From positions 1,922,001 to 1,986,000 of the forward strand of contig PQWQ01000004.1 in NCBI GenBank assembly GCA_002943765.1: a DNA stretch of 64,000 nt, read 5' to 3'. The notes beneath the pieces are model-generated. The model was given only the letters and a program-made list of their open reading frames with translations. It was not told the DNA's origin and did not search any database. Source of the stretch: Psoroptes ovis. Its lineage: Eukaryota; Arthropoda; Arachnida; Sarcoptiformes; Psoroptidae. Every line of letters starts with the position of its first letter. Position 1 is the first letter of the stretch. Positions 50,801 to 63,835 of this stretch are shown piece after piece. Position numbers and translations under genes: made by a program.

Positions 50801-53800
50801 GAAAATATTATTATATATTACCTCATGAAAACAATGGCTTTCAAATTTTCCATTTCATTTTTGTTTGAAAAATTTTGACGTGTTTTGAGAATTTCAAAAA
50901 ATTAACACCAAATTATCATTTTATTTTTAGAGTCATTGATATTCATATATAAATTACAAATTTTCAAATTGTTCCATTACCTTGAAAAAAAAAATTTTCA
51001 CATCAAGTTCAAGTCTATTCCAATTATCTTTATTATTATTATGATTACATATATCATTGAAAACATTTATTTTTCCATTTTGTTCTTGTGTATGTGTGTT
51101 GGTGCAAGTGTAATAAAGTTTGTAAGAATCACTTAAATGAATGTATGTAATGGATATATTATAATTATCATTGTCATTTTATGAAATTCATACAAATATT
51201 TGTTTGTTTATTATTTATTCCAGAAAAAAACTTCAAGAAAAATAAATAAATCAACAATTTTTTCAGTCCAAAACAAGAGAATCATGCAAGAAGAAAAACA
51301 AATGATAGAATTGTTGATGAAAATCAACGATTCCCAATCATCATCACTGATCGCCAACAAGGTTATATCCATATAATAATCATTACTTTATGTGTACGCA
51401 AATTAAATGTAATCAAATATGATATGGATAAAGAAAAACATATGAATGAATGAATGGTTTCGTTATCAAAGATTGAAAATAAAATTCAAATAAAATACAT
51501 TCAATTAATTCATTTTTGATTTTTGACATTTGCCAAAAATCAGAGAAAATGATAATGATAATTAAAAGAAGATGAATATATGTGAGACCCGATTAACAAT
51601 CTTAGATTTAATCAAATCAAATCAAATTAAATTCAATTAAATTAAATGAAAATTAATTTTCAATTTTCAACTTTTTTCATTCATTCATTCATTCATTCAT
51701 TTCTTATGGCCGATGATTCAATGTTTTATATTCGTAATTCAATTAGAATCTTTATTTTTTATTTCTTCATCATCCGTTTGCCCACAATCTTCAATTATCA
51801 TGATTGCCAAGATTTTGATGTGTTTCTATCTCAGTGTGTGTGTGTGTGTGAGTGTGGTTGTGTGCTGTAATTCAAAGATTCAAAGGTTGTATCAATGATA
51901 ATAATGATAATAGAAGTTGTTTGAAGTAATAATCATTTTCTTTTACGATTTTTTTCTTCTCATTCGTTTCCCATTCAATTCGTGTTCATATCGTTGGATT
52001 TTCGATTGATGTGAAAAGAATAATTTCGGAGAAAGCGAAAGAAATTGAAGATGATTTGAATCGATAATGATTTCTGAATGTGTGTATGTGCTTACTATGA
52101 ATTTGAATCAAAAAATTAAATGATGGAAAATGATGTGAATTCGAGAAAAATCAATGGAAAAAAAAGAAGATTCAATGATTGATCATGACGATGATCATGA
52201 TGATGATGGGAATGATTTTTTTCGATTTGAAAAATGATGAAACAAATTCAAACGACTATCTGAAACAGCCTTGAGGAATGACAAACAACACCAGCAACAA
52301 TGACAATCACCAAAATGAAAACATTTGAATGATTTAAGATGCTATGATCATTATAAATGTCAATATTATCATTGATTATTCGTTTAGTTTATTAATTATC
52401 GATTTTCTATCATTTTCAATTTCATAATTTTATAATTTTCTGTCATTCAAATGATCATATCTGCTCATTATCTTTTACATCTTTCTTCATGCAATTTGTG
52501 CGCATCTTTTTTTCGGGTTTTATTTTTAAAACATACATTTGATATCGCAAACATTTTGCTTCGAAATAATTTAATTTTCTTTCCAAAAAAATTTGCAATA
52601 CGTGATTGTCTTTGGAATCTTTTTTTTTGATTTTTCTTTTAATTTTAATTTTATCATTATTTTTTTCCATCAAATAAATGATAACTTTTTTTTGATTCTT
52701 ACGTAATTTTCTGAGAAATTTTCGCTGTTTTTGAGAAATAATGAAATTACATTTGATGTAATAGCTGATGGATGATGATGATCAGATAATCAAAGATGAA
52801 AGAAACGAAAAAGTACCATGACAACAGTATCTTTGGGAGAAAATGTGTATTGAAAATAATAATGGCAAATAATAATGGTAAAGATGCACCAATATACAAA
52901 ATAAGAGTTATTTTTCTTGAATTTTCTAATTTCCAATTGGAAATTCGTAATGCTGAAAACCAGAATTTAACAGTGAGGGAATAATATTCATGGGATTGAA
53001 AATTAAAAATTTTGAAATTTAAAATTTTAAATGATTGATGTGAATAAAAGAATAATCATTTTCAATCTTTGTACACATTTATCAGAGGGAAACAATCAAT
53101 GAACAAAAAAATCGAATGGCAAAAATTATTAATTAATCAAATCAATCAATCGTAATCGATTGATTATCATCTAAAAAAATGGGAGAAAAAATAATTGGAA
53201 TTGAATTTTTAAATTCTTCACTCATTATGAAATGAAAATTAATGGGAGAAACAAGAAAATTGAAATGGAAATTGAATTTAAATCGTAAAATTATTCGAAT
53301 CAAACTGCCAAAAACGAATACAAATATCAATTTTGATAATCTTTATATCACAATTATTCATTAATTATCAAAATATGATAATAATCATCATCATAATCAT
53401 TATTCTTATTATCACCATCATTAGTATTATATGCACATACAAAATACATGCACAATTGTCGTCATTGTTACTAATCAATTATCGAAAGAAATGATAATAA
53501 TAATATTCAATAACAGTGATATTGGTAATAATGAAGTGAAATAACATTGAATTTTTTCGAATGAAAGAATTTCGAAAATTCAATCAAAATTCCATGAGAA
53601 TAAATTGATTTAATCGATTATTTCAATTGATTGAATATGGACAATGAAACAATCAGAATTTTAAATTGTAATTTTTTGCCATTTTCCCAAAAATTTCACA
53701 TAACAAATTACATGTATTAAATCAACGATATACATTAATCAATTGATCAATCTATTCAATGTATCGATGCATATTTGCATGCATATGTTGATTGAATCTC

Positions 53801-56800
53801 AAAATTGAAATCTTAAATCTTGTTTTGACCAAGAAAAAAAGGCTTAGATATCACAGAAATGGGGAAAATTCGATAAGAAATGCCAATTCTCTCTCCTTTC
53901 AATTTTCAATTTCACATTCATCCCCTTGCTTAAATTCGTAATTTTATCAATTTCATTTTCCATTCATTTCTCCATCATGATTTATTTTTCACACGATTGT
54001 CGTTATTTCGTTTTTTGCTTTTTTTTATTTTTCATAATGATCATCATATGATAATGATTATGTGTGTGTGTATATGACTATGGGTAAGAATGTTGAAGAA
54101 AATGAAAATCGTTTTTTCTACAAAAAGAATCAAAATTATATGATTATTTCTTATTCAAGATAGTTCAGAGAAAATATGAAAATTTTTCTTGATATTTGAA
54201 TTTTTCATTTCGTTTTGTTTCGATTAAATCAATAATGATAGAAAAAGTGGGGAGATGAAAATGCACCACCACCAATGTACCAATAGACAACAGGCATACA
54301 TTTCACATGATTATTCCCATACATCATGAAATGTTCGAGCGCCAGAATAGTTCATATCGCCATACAATAGTGTTCAATATGTAAAATTGAATAAGTGAAA
54401 TTGTTTTATTTCATTTCAATTTCAATTTCATTTGGAGAAATGTATGTAATGGATATAATTTTTCTTTGATTCATTCCTTCATTCATTCATTAATGGATTG
54501 ATGATGATAATTTATTTTTTGTAATTCATTCTTCGATTATTTCCATTATTATTATTATCATCATGATTCTTGTCATTTTTTTCATGTTACATACATATTT
54601 GAATATGTTCAATTTCATACAAGAAATGCATTCAAAATAATAATTTACATAAAATTGAATATAAAGATGATTATAATGAAAATCAATGCAAACACACAAT
54701 AATTCGAAAATGAAAATTTTTGAAAATGACCAAAAATATAATTGATCAGTAATGAATAATGGACAAAAGTGTTCGATTGTACAAGTGTGAATTACCAGTA
54801 TTATTATCGATTGAAATGAAAGAGAAAATTGATAATAATAATAAACAATGAACACAATTTTCATGATATTTTTTTTCTTTTTCAAAATTTCGAAATTTCA
54901 ATTTTCAATTTGTACAAAAAAGAATGATAATTATTATTATTAATATTTGTAATTTGATGAATGTTTTGTTTGTTCGTTTGGTAGTTTGCTTTTTATTCAA
55001 AGCAAATGCTGCATTTCATTTGAATAATAATTTCCAATTTCTTCAATTATTTTCAATGTGTAAATTTAATGTTAATTTATTATTCAAATTTATGAATTTT
55101 TTTCCCTCTTTTCTTTTCAAAAATTTGAAAACAAGATAATAATGACCTTTATTACATATTCACACAAATTATAATAATTTACATGTTAGAATGCGTTGAT
55201 TGTAAGAAATGTAAGACACAAAATACACAGAAATAAAGATAAAAAATGATTTTTAATTCGAAAATATTCCAATTCTATGGTCGATTTCGTTGAAAAATTG
55301 ATAAAAAGATGTACCATTTCGATATCATCAAAGACAGCTCTTTCTTTTGATTTTCCCGAATAATTGTTTTGCATATTCTTCTGATAATTACGCATTGAAT
55401 GTAAGTCGATTTCTCAGTCAGCATTTCGCAGTTGCCACATGTTTTTTATCGAGAGTTTCTTCACTTGTCATCCTAACTTTTACTAAAATTAATTTGTTTT
55501 TCTCATAATCATAATTATATTAATGAATAAATAATTAGAAAACGATAATTACAAATAAATAAACAAACAAACAGATGAAACATGAGCACGAGTTTTATGA
55601 TTATTTCATAGTTTTTTTTTGCGTTCAAAAAGAAAGCAAACAAAATTAACAAACAAGCAGCAATCGATGAATGAATAGGGAATAAATTACATATAATAGC
55701 CATTTTCCTTTCCCCAGTGTTTTCCGAATACAAATTCAAATTTATATTTTTCTCCAGTATTAATTTATGAATTCATTAAACGAAAAACAAAAAGAAAAAA
55801 AAATGATTTCGAAAGTTTTTTGTTTTGTTTTCAATTTGTTCGTGATTTATTAACTATTTTCATTTTTTTTCTCTATGAATGATTGGTGGTAGTTGTTTCT
55901 CGCTTTTTCTATTGATATTGGATGAAAATGATATATCATTGATATATACATTGGAAATGAATTATATGTGTTCACCATTATTGTGATTATTGTGTGTCCA
56001 AGTTCATTAATAAACGATTTTTTTTTTATTTTTATTTGAATTCTCATATTGATTTTTCCATGTATCATTATTGCTTGATTAATAGAATTTTCAATGAAAA
56101 AAAAATTATCATTGAAAATAATGGTAGAGAAAAAAAAGTGATGATGATGATGATTATATTAGATCTTATGATTTTTTATCCATGTCCATGATCGTGACAA
56201 TGAATTTCTTATTTCTTTTATTTTTGTTTCCCATTCATTTAATATTGTATATACGTGTGTGTGTGCATGTATATTTTTGTACTGAACAAATATTATATTT
56301 TTATGTGTATGTTTGCAAATTGCAAAGATGAGCCTTCATAACTTTTTAATTTCTTTGATTTCTTCTTTTTCCAATAAATACACATTATGAATCGATTATC
56401 ATTTAATGATGATTGTTATTTGATTGAAATAATGATGCTGATGCCGATAATGATAATGATTTCGATACCAATCGCTGTTAAGGATTAATAATGATAATGA
56501 TCATCATCCAAAAAATGATAATATTTGATGATTCATGAAGAATCAAAAAGATAATTAGTGAATTTTGCTTTGGAACACTTTTTTATTATTCAAATAATTT
56601 CAAGGAAAATGAAATTAATAATCAATTATAACCATTATCATAACCGACGACAATAATCAATAATGAATTTGATTCTTAACATTCAAAATTCAATTTTTTT
56701 TTTATTTCAAAATTTATTCAATTTAAAATATAAATATTTATTTACTTGTAAATGTGTATTCAAGTGTGCAGATTCTTGTAAAATTCAAATGAATCTGTGT

Positions 56801-57628
56801 GCATGGAATGAATGAATAAAATTCATTTCATTTCACAAATATAAATATTCATTTCCGCAACAAAAAATATTTCATTTCCTTTGACAATAATTTTTTGAAT
56901 CATTAATGATAATGTGATGATGCATTCTCAAGTTTTGTAATTTTCTTCACATTATTATTATTATCATTATCTCTGTTTATTAATCTGTAAAAATATTTAT
57001 TCATTCAATTTATTTTGTGAAAAAAAAAACATGGAGAATATAAATGAATTCATTTTTTCATTTTGAATTTACAAATGTTTAAATAGAGAAAAATACATAA
57101 ATAGACAATGATAATATGATAAAATGTTGATAATAATAAAAATAATGAAACAAAATTTTTAAAAATTTCAAACATATTATAACAATGATATTTTTGTATT
57201 CATTTCATTTCATTTTTGTTTGCAAAAAATTCATGTTTTTCCAAGGTTTCAATGGAAATTTTCCAAAGATAAATGTTTATTTTCTTTCCATTATTTCTCT
57301 ATGTTTTTGAATGAAATTTTTGAAAAAAATAAAATCCAAATGATTATTTAGTTTTTCGTTCAATTAACTTTTATTGTTGCACATGATGTCAACGATAGAT
57401 GTACGTAAATTTAGTGGCGGCAATAGATTGCCAATAATAAATTGCCATAATAGATTATGTTAGAGGTAGTCGTTTAAATTTTGAAAAACAAAAACAATGG
57501 AAAAATTTTGAATCTAATTAAAATGAAAAAAAAATTTCAATTTATCTGATTTCTATTTTAGTTTTGGTCTTGTGAGAATATTCTCATTTGAATTGAAAAT
57601 TAAAAATGAGAAAAATACTAGAAAATTG
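47872..57628. other. AT-rich non-coding stretch with microsatellites
   Basis: Nearly 10 kb with no supportable gene. It holds GAT/ATG arrays (49131-49150, 49287-49307), poly-A at about 48930-48943, (CATT)n at 51680-51700, (TG)n around 51836-51850 and an ATGCAT palindrome patch at 53767-53786. The longest open frame (minus strand, 54526-54885) is Ile/Met/Tyr-rich and repeat-derived. Confidence 0.5.
57411..57460. repeat. ATTGCC repeat with 14-bp palindrome
   Basis: GGCAATAGATTGCC (57419-57432) is a perfect palindrome with a 2-base centre. The words ATTGCC and AATAGATT recur within the next 25 bp. It lies about 170 bp to the left of mariner MITE copy C and is GC-richer than the flanks. Origin unknown. 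Confidence 0.45.
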
Positions 57629-57707
57629 AGGTTGTCCAATAAGTTTTCCACTATTAAATCTATAGAAATACCTGCAAAAATTGGCTAAAACTTTTTGGGC
57701 AATCAAA
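57629..57707. mobile_element. mariner-type MITE, copy C (~79 bp, inverted)
   Basis: The left end GAGGTTGTCCAATAAGTTTT pairs with the reverse complement of the right end, TGATTGCCCAAAAAGTTTT, over about 19 bp with a few mismatches. On the reverse strand the interior reads GCCAATTTTT (57676-57685) just inside the TIR, matching GCCGATTTTC in copies A and B. So this copy is in the opposite orientation and is the most diverged of the three. No coding capacity. Confidence 0.65.
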
Positions 57708-58803
57708 TAAATGGGAAAAATAAAAAATAAAATAATCATCACATGTTTTTAAATGAATTTGTCTTTTTCTTGTCGTTTTCATGTTGATTGATTTCCTTAC
57801 TTTTTATCTTACTTACTCTTTCTGCTCGATTCTCTTTTTTTTTCGGCCAAATCAATTGTGTGATGTTGTGTGTTATGTGATGTTTGAAAATTGTTTGATT
57901 AATTGATTTATTGTTTTGCTATTTTCTTATAATTTTCTTATCGTAATTTTTTACTTTTACTTCAATTTTATTCAACAATATTCATTCAATTCCCATCCAA
58001 TCTATCACTTTTGATATTCACTTTTATTCTTTTATTTATTTTCATCTTATTTAATATATGTGAATACATTTTCAAGATGGAAATTAAGAAAATGGAAAAT
58101 GAAAGAAAGAAATGAAAACTTAATTTATTTTTATGTAAATTTTCTTTATTTTTTTTATTTTTTGCATAACATTGTCATTAAAGCTGTTGTTGTTGTTGCT
58201 GTTGTTCGTGTTGAATCATGTGTACACTTTCGATGATGAAGCATCATCATCAGCAACAACATGAATAATATGGCAAATAAATCATCGCCGAATGGGTAAT
58301 TGCAGCAAGAATGAAGAAAAAAATTGCAGGGAAATAAGGGTGAATTAATTAAAGAATATTGTACAAAGAGAACATCGAACGAACGAACGAAAAAAAAAAT
58401 TACGAAAATTGATAAAGTTTTTAAGCAAAAATTTCCATCTTATTCTTCATCATCATATGCCATTTATGAAAATTGAAAGCGAAGAAAAATAATTGACAAA
58501 CGAAAACAAGCAAGAAATTATTCGAAAGAAAGGGTTGATTGAAAATTGATTGTATCAGAATTGAATATATTGAAAAAAAATTCGAGAAAATTGGAGAAAC
58601 ATTGGAAAAAAATCAAAAGAAAATTGAAAATAATCAAATATTTTCAATTTCATTCCATTTTCATTTGATTTCATTGTTCTTGTTGTTGTAATAATAAGAA
58701 TATAAAAATGTAAATGTAAATGAAAATGGAAAATAAAATAGAAATTTTCATTTCCACTTGTGATTCAATTATTTTGATTATTTCGATTATTTTTTCCACG
58801 ACT

Positions 58804-58827
58804 TTCTCTCTCTCTCTCTCTCTCTCT
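58804..58827. repeat. (TC)n dinucleotide microsatellite
   Basis: About twelve TC units without interruption. Confidence 0.9.
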
Positions 58828-58949
58828 TCATCAATTTGATTATTCAAATTGTTTCGGTGGTCTTTGTTCCGAAGTTTTTTAGTTTTGTCGCAGTTATGGT
58901 TGATTTTGAAATATCGAAATTGTAATGGGAAAAAAATAGATAAATAGTG

Positions 58950-58976
58950 ATGCATATGATGCATATGCATGCATCA
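58950..58976. promoter_or_regulatory. ATGCAT palindrome cluster (POU/octamer-like)
   Basis: ATGCATATGCAT at 58959-58970 is a perfect 12-bp palindrome identical to the MORE-type dimer site described for POU/Oct factors, flanked by ATGCATATGAT and ATGCATGCAT. It lies about 1.9 kb upstream of the CAP gene's first exon. Function is inference from motif only; GCAT-rich words are common in CAT-repeat DNA. Confidence 0.3.
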
Positions 58977-59116
58977 TCATTCACATCGATAACAGTATAA
59001 ATACGTAATACTATTATTGTTATTATTATTATCAAAATTATCATTATTATTTCCAATTTTATCGCTATTTTTTTGTGGCGATTTGTTGTTGCATTATGAA
59101 TATTGAACGTATGTAA

Positions 59117-59160
59117 GTGTTCGTGTGTGTGCGTGTGTGTGTGTGCGTGTGTGTGTGTGT
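59117..59160. repeat. (GT)n microsatellite
   Basis: About 44 bp of GT units with a few GC or TC interruptions, followed by a short CG-containing segment. Confidence 0.9.
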
Positions 59161-59177
59161 ACGAGCGAGCGCGTATA

Positions 59178-59185
59178 TGACGTCA
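59178..59185. promoter_or_regulatory. CRE-like palindrome TGACGTCA
   Basis: A full cAMP-response-element octamer directly after the (GT)n repeat and about 1.65 kb upstream of the CAP exon 1 start. An 8-mer alone is weak evidence for a working enhancer or promoter. Confidence 0.25.
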
Positions 59186-60840
59186 ATAAAATCACCGAAA
59201 TGAAATGAAAATGAAAATAAATAACAATATTTATAAATTTAAAAATAATGATAATCAATTTTTATATTTTGTTCATTTCATTTTTTGATCGGTGATTGAT
59301 TTTTTCGTTCAAAAAGACAATTCGAGTGACTTACAGTGGATGGAGAATAGAAATGGAAATGGAAATTGAAATCAATCGAATCAAACGAGAATTGAATGAA
59401 AATGATGAATTTTCTTTCAATTTCAAATCAGTGAAATTATCGATGGAAAAAAATGAAAGAAATCAATTTTTTCCGATATATTTCTGCAATATTTCTGTGC
59501 TGAGAATTATTATTAATATTATCAATATCATTATTAATAGGATTCAATGTGAATAATTTTGAAAAATTCAATTGGATGAATTCAATTCAATTTACCATAA
59601 AATAATAAAGAAAACTGAATAATGAAGAAATGAATAAATAAATGAAGAAACCTTCCTACCTGTATGCTTTTTAGTGTGTGTGTTGAAGTTTTAGCATTCA
59701 CTAATTTATACCTGTACCTGTTTTATTCTATCCATTCTATTCATTAATTCTCAATTTTTCTTTGGATTTCTTTGCTTTGTTTTGTGTTTGTTCCCACCAA
59801 TAATGATCATTATTATTATTATTATTTATTCTGCCTTCATCATTGAACGTTTCATTGAATGTCTCTTTTTATTTCTATTTTTGATAAATGATGACGGTAC
59901 TGATGATGGCTGTGACGGTGGTGATGATGGTTGTTTCCAAAAAAAATTATTCTGGTGTCATCATCCACCATTCCAGTATATAAATAATAGATCTTTTTGG
60001 TTAATTTTTTCTTTCAATGATTAGAATTGAAAAAAAATTATTTTTCATAAATTGAATTTCGTTCAAATATGTTTTTGCATCTTTAATTGTCAATTTTATT
60101 CAATATTTTTCAATTTAACTTGTTAATATTAATCAATTGTCGACCGCTAAATTAATTTTGATTTTTAAATCAAACAACACGTGATTCAATCAAGAATTTT
60201 TGAGATAAAAATTGATGATTTGAATTTTGAATTTTGATTTTTTTCAATTTTTTTGATGAATTGTTCAAATTAATGACATTATCAAAACTTTGCATGGCGT
60301 TTTCCATGAAATTTTAAATGTTTTACCATCCTTTTTTTTTGTTTCAAAATTGATTGAATTTGAATAAAATTCAAATAAAATTGCCATTCATTTTGTTTGC
60401 TGAACAAAGAAAATTTGTAATCAAGAAAAAAATCGAAAAAATAGAAATTAGATTGATTTCTGTGTGAAAAAAAAGAAACATTTAAAAACATTGAAAAAAC
60501 ATTGAATAAATGATTTAAAATTAAGCAAAATAATATTTAAAAAATCACAATTTTGTGCCTTTCTTCGTCATCATCATAATCAAATCAAATGAAAATTCGA
60601 AATCTCACATCATAAAATTATTTTTTATTATTGAAAAATTGAATTAATAATTCACTGTTTTCTATTCAAGAAAACAAAACTGTTCAATCAAGTTTTTGTC
60701 AAGCAGAAATAAATTGAAGAAAACTGAATCACAGATTAATCACACATTCGCAGATATTATTATTCCAATTCATTTGAACAGCTTGAAATCAGAAAAAAAT
60801 TGGAAGAAAAAATATCGTATTTTTTTCTGCTGATTCTGAA

Positions 60841-61422
60841 ATGAATATGATTCACATCGATTCAAATAATAATATTAGTAATCATAAAATAAATAATCAT
60901 AGCAAATTTAATGATTATGATGATGAAAAATTATTTGAATCTGATATTATTATGGCCATAAGCGAATTCTGTCATAATCATAGAAATATTAATGAAAATA
61001 ATACTATTAATAATGATTATAAAGATTCCAACGATGATAATAATAATGATATGAATATGAATTTAATGAATATTATGATTTCATTACTATCTACAACATC
61101 ATTAAGATCATTAAAATTATCAACACCATTGACAATAACAGCAGCTTCATCTGCAAAATCAACAAAAACAACACAAACGTCAAATAAAATATTATCAAAC
61201 ATTACAAAAAATCATTCATCGATATTGAATTTGAAATCGATGAATTTAATATTAACATCAACAATATCGATATTATTGACAGTAATATTTTTATTATCAA
61301 TCATTCAAAATGTCAATGGCCAAGATCAACAATCACAAGCAATTTGTCATGCTTATTTTGAAAAATTTTCAAAAAAACATACAACCTGTTTGAAACCGAA
61401 TCGTTATTGTATGATTAAAGAG
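60841..61422 (+). CDS. CAP/SCP-domain (antigen 5-like) protein, exon 1
   Basis: First visible coding exon of a secreted or membrane-anchored CAP-superfamily protein (194 codons, ending in ...CMIKE before a GTAATA donor). Residues 1-70 are rich in Asn, Asp and Ser. Residues about 71-133 are Ser/Thr/Leu-rich. From M134 a strongly hydrophobic stretch (LILTSTISILLTVIFLLSII) is followed by NVNG and QDQQ, as in a cleaved signal peptide or signal anchor. The next part has the Cys pattern seen N-terminal to the CAP domain of antigen 5 proteins (C168, C182, C190). I took the ATG at 60841 because the frame stays open back to a TGA at 60784, which chance would rarely allow in DNA this AT-rich. Initiation at 61240 (M134), giving a conventional signal peptide, is a real alternative. 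Codons strongly favour A/T third positions. Confidence 0.8.
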
Positions 61423-63551
61423 GTAATACTTTTTGAATATTCATTAAATGCATAATCATTATCATTAATCACTAATCATTAACATTTATATTTATATCAT
61501 CCATAATTCATTTCAAGAAAAAATTACTAATTCAAAGATGGAAAAAAGATGATATCTTTTAATTATTATTTTTTTTATCATTTCGTTTAATCTTTTTCAA
61601 TTATTTTTGGATAATCATTGAATATGTGACAATCATTATTATCATTATTTAACTTACATAACTTGATATTTAATTTTTCTTGGTGAGAGAGAAATGAAAT
61701 GATGATAATAATATAATTGAATCTGATATTGAAAATTTTGCATGAAAAATAAAAATTTTCAATTCCAGAAAAAAAAACAAAAAATGGAAAAGCGTACAAT
61801 GCATTATCCTTGATATGTCAATCATGATTCTAAAAATAATTAATCTTTGAATTTCAATATCATTATTATCATCATTTTATTATTCAAATTTATGTAACAT
61901 TATTTGTATTCATTTTTCAATATAAATACAAATAATAATGATAATAATAATCAGTAAAAATGATCATCATCATCATCATCATCATGACATAATATACATA
62001 AGAAAATGATGTGAACGTGTGTGCCTCTTTGTGTGTATATGTGTGAGAATACATTGAAAATTAAACTATGAAATTGAATTTTTACATTTTTTATTTCTTC
62101 TAAAAATTCAAACATTTGTCTGATACCACTGCTTGGCTGATCACATAGTGACTCAACCAAGATTTACAATTGAAAAAAATAAAATCATTTGCTTTTCAAG
62201 GTTTGTCTATATGACAAATATTGAAATATGACAACATACAAATACAGATATACAAGCAAACTAACACACATACACACGATCAATCACTTGACATTGTATG
62301 ATCATAATGATTTGTTTAAATTTTCATTTTTCCTGAAGATGCTTCTGAGAAATTGAAAAGACAGTTTCAAATATTGAAAGCTTGAAAATGAAAAAAAAAC
62401 AAATACATTTTACATCATTTTCAAACAAAAAAAAAATCAAATACAAATTGAAAAACTTTTAGCACATTTTTTTTGAATTTTAAAATTTTATTCATCACTG
62501 ACTTTAAAATAAAATTTAAAATTTTCAGAGAAAAACTTTCAAAAAAAATTCTCACATTCATTGAATTTTAATTTGAAAATGAATTCAAATTCAAAATTCA
62601 ATTCAAATTACATTCAAAATTCATGAATTTATTATCATTTTTCTCAAATGTTTTCCATAAAACTTTTTCCAATTTCATTTTATAACCAAGATTGAATTGA
62701 CTTTGAATTACAAATTTGATTTTAAAATTTTGAAAATTTCTGGTTGTCAATTGTCGTTTACTTTTACTAGTATTATTCATCGATCAATCAATTAGTCAAT
62801 CAATTTTGAATTTTTTTTTTAAATTTCAATTGGAATTTTTTCCACTCTCTCTCCTCCATTTGTTTGCTTGAACATCATTGATTTGGTGTATGCTGTTTCG
62901 TTGTCCCTTTTTCGTTTCTTGTTGATGTTTTGAACAATTGAATTTGACACTAAATAATTGAAAAAAAGTCAGACAAAATACGAAAAATGTCATTCAGAAG
63001 CTACCAGAATACAAAAAAAATGGAAAACAAAACAGACATATTTTACCGATCAAACATATTGAACAATGATTACATGAGATAATCGAGATGACTTTTGTTT
63101 CAGCAAAAGTTTGTTACTTTTTCATTTAATTTAAATTTTTTTCATCGTTTGAATATTGCAGAGAATGTGCGAATAGCCAAAATACAAAACTGATATAATT
63201 GAGTTTGGAGTTGTCAAATGAAAATTTCAAATTTCAGAAATTTCGCTTGAAGTCTATTTCATTTCTGTCAATATTATTATTGGTAAAAATGTATAATTTT
63301 TCGTATAATAATGAATTTATTTTAAAATTTGAGTTGATTGAATGATCGATTGATTTTTCAATATAAAAAAATTGCATATTCTGTATGTAATGCATGCTTA
63401 TTTGATTGAATAATCAATCAAATTTTTTAAAAATTTTCCCGCTGTCACTCTTAAATTTATTCATTTTTCCATCATGATTTTTGTTTGAATTTATTATTAT
63501 AATCAATATGATTATGATTTTTAATTTTTTTTTGAAATTTCTATTCAACAG
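61423..63551 (+). other. CAP gene intron 1 (2,129 bp, phase 0)
   Basis: Begins GTAATA and ends TTCTATTCAACAG. Splicing joins codon 194 (Glu) directly to CAA (Gln), restoring the segment that leads into the CAP domain. The intron is AT-rich with an ATC repeat at 61964-61985 and several AT-only foldbacks (for example about 62475-62525). No gene is seen within it. Confidence 0.8.
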
Positions 63552-63762
63552 CAAGGATTGAATAAAAATGATCAAAAATTAATATTGGATGTGCATAATT
63601 ATTATCGTAATTTGATTGCCAGCGGTAATGAAAGTAATCTTGGTTTTCCATCAGCAGCCAACATGTTAACATTACAATGGGATGATGAATTAGCATATGT
63701 AGCACAAAAACATGCTGATCAATGTCGTTTTGAACATGATTGCTATGATTGTCGTCGTACAG
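63552..63762 (+). CDS. CAP/SCP-domain protein, exon 2
   Basis: Starts directly after the CAG acceptor and runs 211 bp to ACAG|GTATTT (phase 1). It encodes the first half of the CAP domain: KLILDVHNYYRNLIASG with the conserved HN..R (H209, N210, R213), then a WDDELAYVAQKHADQC block (W237-C252), the helix typical of antigen 5 and CRISP proteins, and FEHDC with a His (H256) expected in the CAP cavity. The clustered cysteines (252, 258, 261) probably form disulfides. CAP proteins are secreted; in arthropods the family includes venom antigen 5 and salivary proteins, with roles that differ between species, so no specific function is claimed. Confidence 0.92.
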
Positions 63763-63835
63763 GTATTTATTATGTGAATATTTTATTATAACTCTTTTAT
63801 TCCATTTACTTAATTTCTTTAATGATAATATAAAG
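63763..63835 (+). other. CAP gene intron 2 (73 bp, phase 1)
   Basis: Begins GTATTT and ends ATATAAAG. The join rebuilds a Glu codon (G + AA) and keeps the CAP domain in frame. Reading through instead would soon reach a stop at about 63789. Confidence 0.85.

Larger units (their letters stand above)
57708..60840. other. AT-rich non-coding stretch upstream of the CAP gene
   Basis: No gene seen. It contains a (TC)n run at 58804-58827, an ATGCAT palindrome patch at 58950-58976, a (GT)n run at 59117-59160 and a CRE-like TGACGTCA at 59178-59185. It would hold the CAP gene promoter if the first exon is 60841-61422, but I cannot place a TATA box or start site with confidence because TATA-like words are everywhere. 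Confidence 0.5.

Noticed and set aside
54526..54885. 119-codon minus-strand frame
   Set aside because: Ile, Met and Tyr content comes from ATA/ATG repeats; no domain.
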